Shown: one piece after another, positions 13,732-16,723 of the stretch
Layout of the letters: each line of letters begins with the position of its first letter
Numbering within the stretch: position 1 is the stretch's first letter
NCBI GenBank assembly: GCA_964446595.1
Contig: CAYUPY010000030.1
Span: forward strand, 1 to 16,723
Reading direction: 5' to 3'
DNA from: CAYUPY01 sp964446595
GTDB lineage: Bacteria > Patescibacteriota > Dojkabacteria > J137 > JAEUSD01
Length of the DNA: 16,723 nt
Made by a program: the position numbers and the translations under genes
Notes under the pieces: model-generated
Told to the model about the DNA's origin: nothing
Seen by the model: only the letters and a program-made list of their open reading frames with translations
Databases searched by the model: none

Positions 13732-13803
13732 TGAAGTCGGTGGGACTCGAACCCACAACCAATGGCTTAAAAGGCCACTGCTCTACCATTGAGCTACGAC
13801 TTC
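13732..13803 (-). tRNA. tRNA-Lys (anticodon TTT)
   Basis: 72 nt. The acceptor GAAGTCG pairs perfectly with CGACTTC and is followed by discriminator A. The anticodon loop CTTTTAA gives TTT. All other arms are identical to the CTT copy. It is the promoter-proximal gene of the pair, and its perfect acceptor stem suggests it is the ancestral copy. Confidence 0.95.
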
Positions 13804-13823
13804 ATGGCAAAAGTTGCAGGGCA

Positions 13824-13832
13824 ATTATAACA
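13824..13832 (-). promoter_or_regulatory. Extended -10 promoter of the tRNA-Lys pair (TGTTATAAT)
   Basis: TATAAT with a TGT extension on the minus strand, 20 nt before the first tRNA. No good -35 is seen. The second tRNA-Lys has no separate promoter in its 49-nt spacer. Confidence 0.65.
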
Positions 13833-13856
13833 AAAACAGGCTTAATTGGCCATGTT

Positions 13857-14264
13857 TTAAAAGAGATTAGTCGAATCACAGATAACCTTTGTTTCCTCGG
13901 GTTCACAACCTACAATTCTTCGTTCTTTTTCAGTGTAAGCTGGCCCTTGCTCGTATATACCCCATCCACCAGTTGTCTCAATCAAGCGACCATCCTGAGT
14001 ATAAAGATTTTCAACACCATCATATGCATAAGCAGCACGATCAAAATAGTAATCACCATTTGTGCGACACTGCTCAACTTTAACACCAGTATCACAAGCA
14101 GATTGAATGCGACGAGCAAACTCATCATTACCAGCATTGGTAACTCCTAGTGCAGCAGGATTATTTAACACAATGAACAATAGAATTGCGGATATACCTA
14201 TACCAATACTTACGATTATATAGAAAATAGTCCGGATAGCCTGAGAGTTCTTTGAATCTATCAT
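13857..14264 (-). CDS. Small membrane-anchored Cys-containing protein
   Basis: 135 residues, no family recognised. One membrane segment at about 12-34 (FYIIVSIGIGISAILLFIVL) follows a short N-terminus, and the remaining roughly 100 residues are predicted outside. That part carries four cysteines (SACDTG, EQCRTN, VGCEPE, VICDST), enough for two disulfides, and several Tyr/Gly patches (YYFDRAAYAYDG, GGWGIYEQGPAY). It could be a minor surface or pilin-like protein, but there is no prepilin cleavage motif. The ATG at 14264 has no Shine-Dalgarno. It is divergent from the 7TM/ligase operon across a 184-nt spacer. Confidence 0.75.
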   Translation of the reverse strand: MIDSKNSQAIRTIFYIIVSIGIGISAILLFIVLNNPAALGVTNAGNDEFARRIQSACDTGVKVEQCRTNGDYYFDRAAYAYDGVENLYTQDGRLIETTGGWGIYEQGPAYTEKERRIVGCEPEETKVICDSTNLF

Positions 14265-14311
14265 TTAAATAGTTAGGTGCAGTAAAATAATTGCTACCAT
14301 CTTACCACTAA

Positions 14312-14331
14312 ATAACAGTTGCTTCTGTTAT
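14312..14331. promoter_or_regulatory. Inverted repeat in the divergent spacer
   Basis: ATAACAG-6 nt-CTGTTAT, a 7-bp perfect inverted repeat between the 135-residue protein gene and the 7TM operon. It may be an operator or a small hairpin. The rest of the 14265-14419 spacer shows nothing else I can support except a short open frame without a start codon. Confidence 0.3.
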
Positions 14332-14419
14332 ATTCTATTTCGGAATAACGATCCGGCGTACCGTCATATGCAGACTTAGTAAGGCACTGTGGGCATAAAG
14401 AGTATTTTTATCGTTTTCT

Positions 14420-14428
14420 TGCTATAAT
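14420..14428 (+). promoter_or_regulatory. Extended -10 promoter (TGCTATAAT) of the 7TM/ligase operon
   Basis: A perfect extended -10 box identical to those of tRNA-Leu and tRNA-Arg. The predicted start near 14435 leaves a leader of about 14 nt to the ATG, or 5 nt to an upstream TTG, with no Shine-Dalgarno. Confidence 0.65.
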
Positions 14429-14448
14429 CTCGTGATTATTTGCGTTTT

Positions 14449-15132
14449 ATGATTTTTGAGACTAATGCTTTCGGCATCTATAATTACACTCTGGTGCTGA
14501 TTTTACTGCTTCCAATTATTTCCACTATGGTAAGTATTTCGCGCCATATAATAGGTGTGAAAACTTTGAGTTTGTATGCGCCTATTGTGCTGGCCTATGC
14601 CTTTATTGAGATTGGAATGAATAGGCCAGCACAGTCCTTTGATCCCGTAGTTAGTTTGGCTTATGGTAGTGCTTTTTTTCTAGTCGTGTTAATTGTTGCT
14701 ACTGGTTTGTACCGTTTACTAAAGCCGTTGAGGATCAACTATTATTCAAAAATGTCCCTAATATTTACGGGAATTGCCAGTGCAGTATTTATTGTTTACT
14801 ACGCTGCTGCAGTGCTTGGGGATAGAAGTTTAAGCAGCGTAAACGTTTTCTCTATTGTATTAATTGCTGCAATTTCAGAACGCTTAGTAGCTAATTATGC
14901 CCGTACCGATTTAAAGGGCACGATTGTAATTAGCTTGGAAACATTGGCTGTAGCTTTGATTGGTTTGTTGATTTTCTCTATTCCACAATTGCAAAAAATC
15001 TTGATTGAAAGTCCTTGGTTGATAATCGTAATTGTGGTTATCAATTTTGCGGTCGGTAGCTTTAGAGGCTTACGGCTAACTGAATTCTGGAGGTTCAGTA
15101 GGATTTTAGATAAAGATTACGGAGATAAATAA
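14449..15132 (+). CDS. UUP1-type 7TM membrane protein without transglutaminase domain
   Basis: 227 residues from the ATG (a TTG at 14440 would add three). Seven hydrophobic segments are visible, from YNYTLVLILLLPIISTMV to the last at WLIIVIVVINFAVGS. The stretch TMVSISRHIIGVKTLSLYAPIVLAYAF matches the start of the 7TM domain of UUP1-family proteins, normally preceded by an inactive transglutaminase-like domain that is missing here. In that family the 7TM protein is encoded beside a RimK-like ATP-grasp ligase and a RimB-like protease, exactly as in this operon. It probably anchors or signals to the ligase at the cytoplasmic membrane. TAATG couples it to the next gene. The fold assignment is good; the role is inferred. 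Confidence 0.8.
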   Translation: MIFETNAFGIYNYTLVLILLLPIISTMVSISRHIIGVKTLSLYAPIVLAYAFIEIGMNRPAQSFDPVVSLAYGSAFFLVVLIVATGLYRLLKPLRINYYSKMSLIFTGIASAVFIVYYAAAVLGDRSLSSVNVFSIVLIAAISERLVANYARTDLKGTIVISLETLAVALIGLLIFSIPQLQKILIESPWLIIVIVVINFAVGSFRGLRLTEFWRFSRILDKDYGDK

Positions 15133-16559
15133 TGGGATTATGGCGAATTTGGAAGAACCGTCACCGTGTTCTTGGTTTGAACGCCCGTTACCTAGACTAT
15201 ATCCGCCCCTATAATCTTAAGCGTGCTATCCATATTGCCGATGACAAAGTACTAACTAAAAAAGTACTCAAAAAGGCTGGCGTTCCCACACCTGAACTAT
15301 TAGGTGTGATTCGCGACATGCAAGAGTTAAACGGGTTTGATTTTGATGCGCTGCCGAAGTCATTTGTACTAAAACCAGTCTTCGGCAGCGAAGGCCGTGG
15401 TATTGATATATTCTACAACCGCAAAGGTGACGAGTGGATCAAGGCTTCGGGCGAACGCGTCCATATTGATGAATTAAAAAGTCGCGTTCGCGAAATTTTA
15501 GAAGGTCGTTATTCCATGTTCAATCAACCAGACGTGGCGCTATTCGAGGAGCGCGTCAAGCCTCACAAGTCCTTTCGCTACTACACTTATAAAGGTACCC
15601 CCGATGTACGTGTGATTATGTTTAACGGTGTGCCGATGATGGGAATGTTACGCCTACCCACTGAAGAATCAGATGGAAAAGCTAACCTTAAATTAAACGG
15701 TATCGGTGGAGCAATCGATATTGCCGCTGGCCGTGTTATGACTGCAGTTAAAGGTAAAGCGCAAGAAATTGAGTTTGTGCCCCATACTAAACAGCGCATT
15801 TCTGGCCTACGCATCCCTTACTGGGAAAGAATCCTAAAATACTCAGCAGCAGCCCAAGCCGCAACAGGGCTAGGCTACGGTTGTTTTGACTTCCTAATCG
15901 ACCGGGAAAAAGGCCCTCTGCTTGTCGAAATCGGCGCCCGTCCCGGTCTCTCCATCCAATTAGCAGACCAGGAAGGTCTCCGTTCCCGACTTGATCGAGT
16001 GAAGGGAATTAAAATTAAGAGCCTGGACCACGGCATCCGCTTAGGCAAAAACATGTTTGGTGGAGAAATTGAGGAAAGTGTGGAAAACCTGACTGGTAAA
16101 CCTGTCTTAGGTATCATTGAAGATGTGGAAATATTTGGTCCAGACGAAAAGAAGAAGACAAAACTAAAAGCCAAAATCGATACTGGAGCCGATTCGACTT
16201 CCATCAACCGCGAAACTTTAGAAAAATTGGGCTACGAGGAAGTCCTAAAACAGTATGATGAATTTATGAGCGAGAACTATCCAGATTTGGATTTAAATGG
16301 GATGTCTCAGGCTGAAGCTAAAGAGATTGCCCAAAAAATTACAGAGGAAGTAATGGCAGCGGGAATGGAAATCGAGAGAGTAACGGAAGTGTTTTCTAGC
16401 CACGGAGCAACTTTAAGACCGTATATTAAAATCGAACTTATGGTAAAGGATCTTTCATTTACCACTACTGCTTCCGCCTATGATCGTAGTAGGCTTAAAT
16501 ATCCAATGATTATTGGCCGCAAATCACTATCTAAGTTCTTAGTAGACCCAAGTAAATAA
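15132..16559 (+). CDS. Fused RimK-like ATP-grasp peptide ligase and RimB-like retropepsin-fold domain
   Basis: 475 residues. Residues 1-310 form an ATP-grasp ligase related to the alpha-L-glutamate ligase group next to UUP1 genes: VLKPVFGSEGRGI (79-91, ATP loop with K81), PDVRVIMFNGVPMMGMLRLP, SDGKANLKLNGIGG, and LLVEIGARPGLSIQLAD (from 263). This group joins amino acids, often glutamate, to a peptide or protein end using ATP. E266 is present, but the usual Asn two residues later is G268. Residues about 330-475 form a RimB-like (ATP-dependent zinc protease family) aspartyl-protease-fold domain with AKIDTGADSTSI (D350) and SAYDRSRLKYPMIIGRKSL near the end, joined by a helical middle part. These domains are usually separate genes; here they are one chain. 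The protein is cytoplasmic and coupled by TAATG at both ends. Confidence 0.88.
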   Translation: MGLWRIWKNRHRVLGLNARYLDYIRPYNLKRAIHIADDKVLTKKVLKKAGVPTPELLGVIRDMQELNGFDFDALPKSFVLKPVFGSEGRGIDIFYNRKGDEWIKASGERVHIDELKSRVREILEGRYSMFNQPDVALFEERVKPHKSFRYYTYKGTPDVRVIMFNGVPMMGMLRLPTEESDGKANLKLNGIGGAIDIAAGRVMTAVKGKAQEIEFVPHTKQRISGLRIPYWERILKYSAAAQAATGLGYGCFDFLIDREKGPLLVEIGARPGLSIQLADQEGLRSRLDRVKGIKIKSLDHGIRLGKNMFGGEIEESVENLTGKPVLGIIEDVEIFGPDEKKKTKLKAKIDTGADSTSINRETLEKLGYEEVLKQYDEFMSENYPDLDLNGMSQAEAKEIAQKITEEVMAAGMEIERVTEVFSSHGATLRPYIKIELMVKDLSFTTTASAYDRSRLKYPMIIGRKSLSKFLVDPSK

Positions 16560-16723
16560 TGAACAAAAAAATAATCTTTATAGCCTGTACTAAAACTAGC
16601 TATAGATATAGACGATTTAAAGAAGTGCTAGATGCAGAAGGTCATGAGTATGACCTGTTTTTCCAAGGAGATCTTAAGTTAACACTGGAACAAGGTAGAG
16701 TTTTGATTTACGACGAGGTTAAT
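16559..16723 (+). CDS. Possible second RimK-type ATP-grasp protein (N-terminus only)
   Basis: A partial gene running off the window after 55 codons. Its ATG overlaps the TAA of the ligase/protease fusion (TAATG). The visible start, MNKKIIFIACTKTSYRYRRF, then EVLDAEGHEYDLF and QGRVLIYDEVN, has the beta-alpha-beta look of the pre-ATP-grasp domain of RimK-like ligases, where an RRL/F-x-E-A helix and a GHEV strand are common. The ATP-grasp core would lie beyond the window, so the call is tentative. A second ligase in the operon would allow addition of two different amino acids or sequential tagging. Confidence 0.5.
   Translation, partial: MNKKIIFIACTKTSYRYRRFKEVLDAEGHEYDLFFQGDLKLTLEQGRVLIYDEVN

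Noticed and set aside
13610..13792. Plus-strand ORF with a VGLEPTTNGL-type product
   Set aside because: It is the antisense translation of tRNA-Lys genes, a well-known source of false proteins.
13728..14150. Plus-strand ORF of 140 codons
   Set aside because: It starts in antisense tRNA-Lys(TTT) and continues opposite the membrane protein gene at 13857-14264, which has the coherent protein.
1..16723. CRISPR array or complete insertion sequence
   Set aside because: No regularly spaced repeats and no transposase or recombinase gene were found on either strand.

Overview
The window looks like a piece of a small-genome Candidate Phyla Radiation (Patescibacteria) bacterium, recovered as a metagenome scaffold. 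The reasons are AT-rich, tightly packed genes with 1-nt start/stop overlaps, almost no Shine-Dalgarno sequences, promoter -10 boxes placed right against start codons (leaderless arrangement), a type IV pilus ATPase without its usual cysteines, an archaeal-type triosephosphate isomerase, tRNA genes without encoded CCA, and many hypothetical single-pass membrane proteins. The phylum is inferred, not proven. Two runs of ten N (2035-2044, 7016-7025) are assembly gaps; one cuts a tRNA and the other a HAD hydrolase. Of 18 complete genes, 11 end in TAA, 6 in TAG and 1 in TGA.

Layout. 1-2100: a C-terminally abnormal PilB/GspE ATPase, an ArsR-type regulator and the 5' half of a tRNA, all on the minus strand. 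2165-5633: a large Tyr-rich single-pass surface protein (+) converging on an O-antigen-ligase-like polytopic membrane protein (-); their ends share a 13-bp perfect hairpin. 5665-5814: tRNA-Leu(GAG) with its own promoter and terminator. 5809-7145: an unknown protein and a gap-split HAD hydrolase (-). 7169-8840: a palindrome-marked, probably leaderless promoter driving tpiA and a translationally coupled PfkB-family kinase (+). 8816-11894: a minus-strand run of an XRE-type HTH regulator, an exported M23 peptidase, two membrane-anchored proteins and a soluble helical protein. 11940-12707: a ChaN/TraB-like protein with a textbook leaderless promoter. 12773-13803: tRNA-Arg(TCG), a small protein with an Rx4H (HEPN-like) motif, and two nearly identical tRNA-Lys genes (CTT and TTT). 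The 3' end of the CTT gene is duplicated 124 bp downstream, like an attachment-site scar. 13857-14264: a small Cys-containing membrane protein.

14420-16723 holds the most interesting system: a promoter followed by a UUP1-type 7TM protein, then one polypeptide joining a RimK-like ATP-grasp peptide ligase to a RimB-like retropepsin-fold domain, then the start of what may be a second ATP-grasp ligase, all coupled by TAATG overlaps. From the known families this suggests a membrane-associated peptide-tagging (amino-acid ligation) system, here in a minimal fused form without the transglutaminase-like domain.
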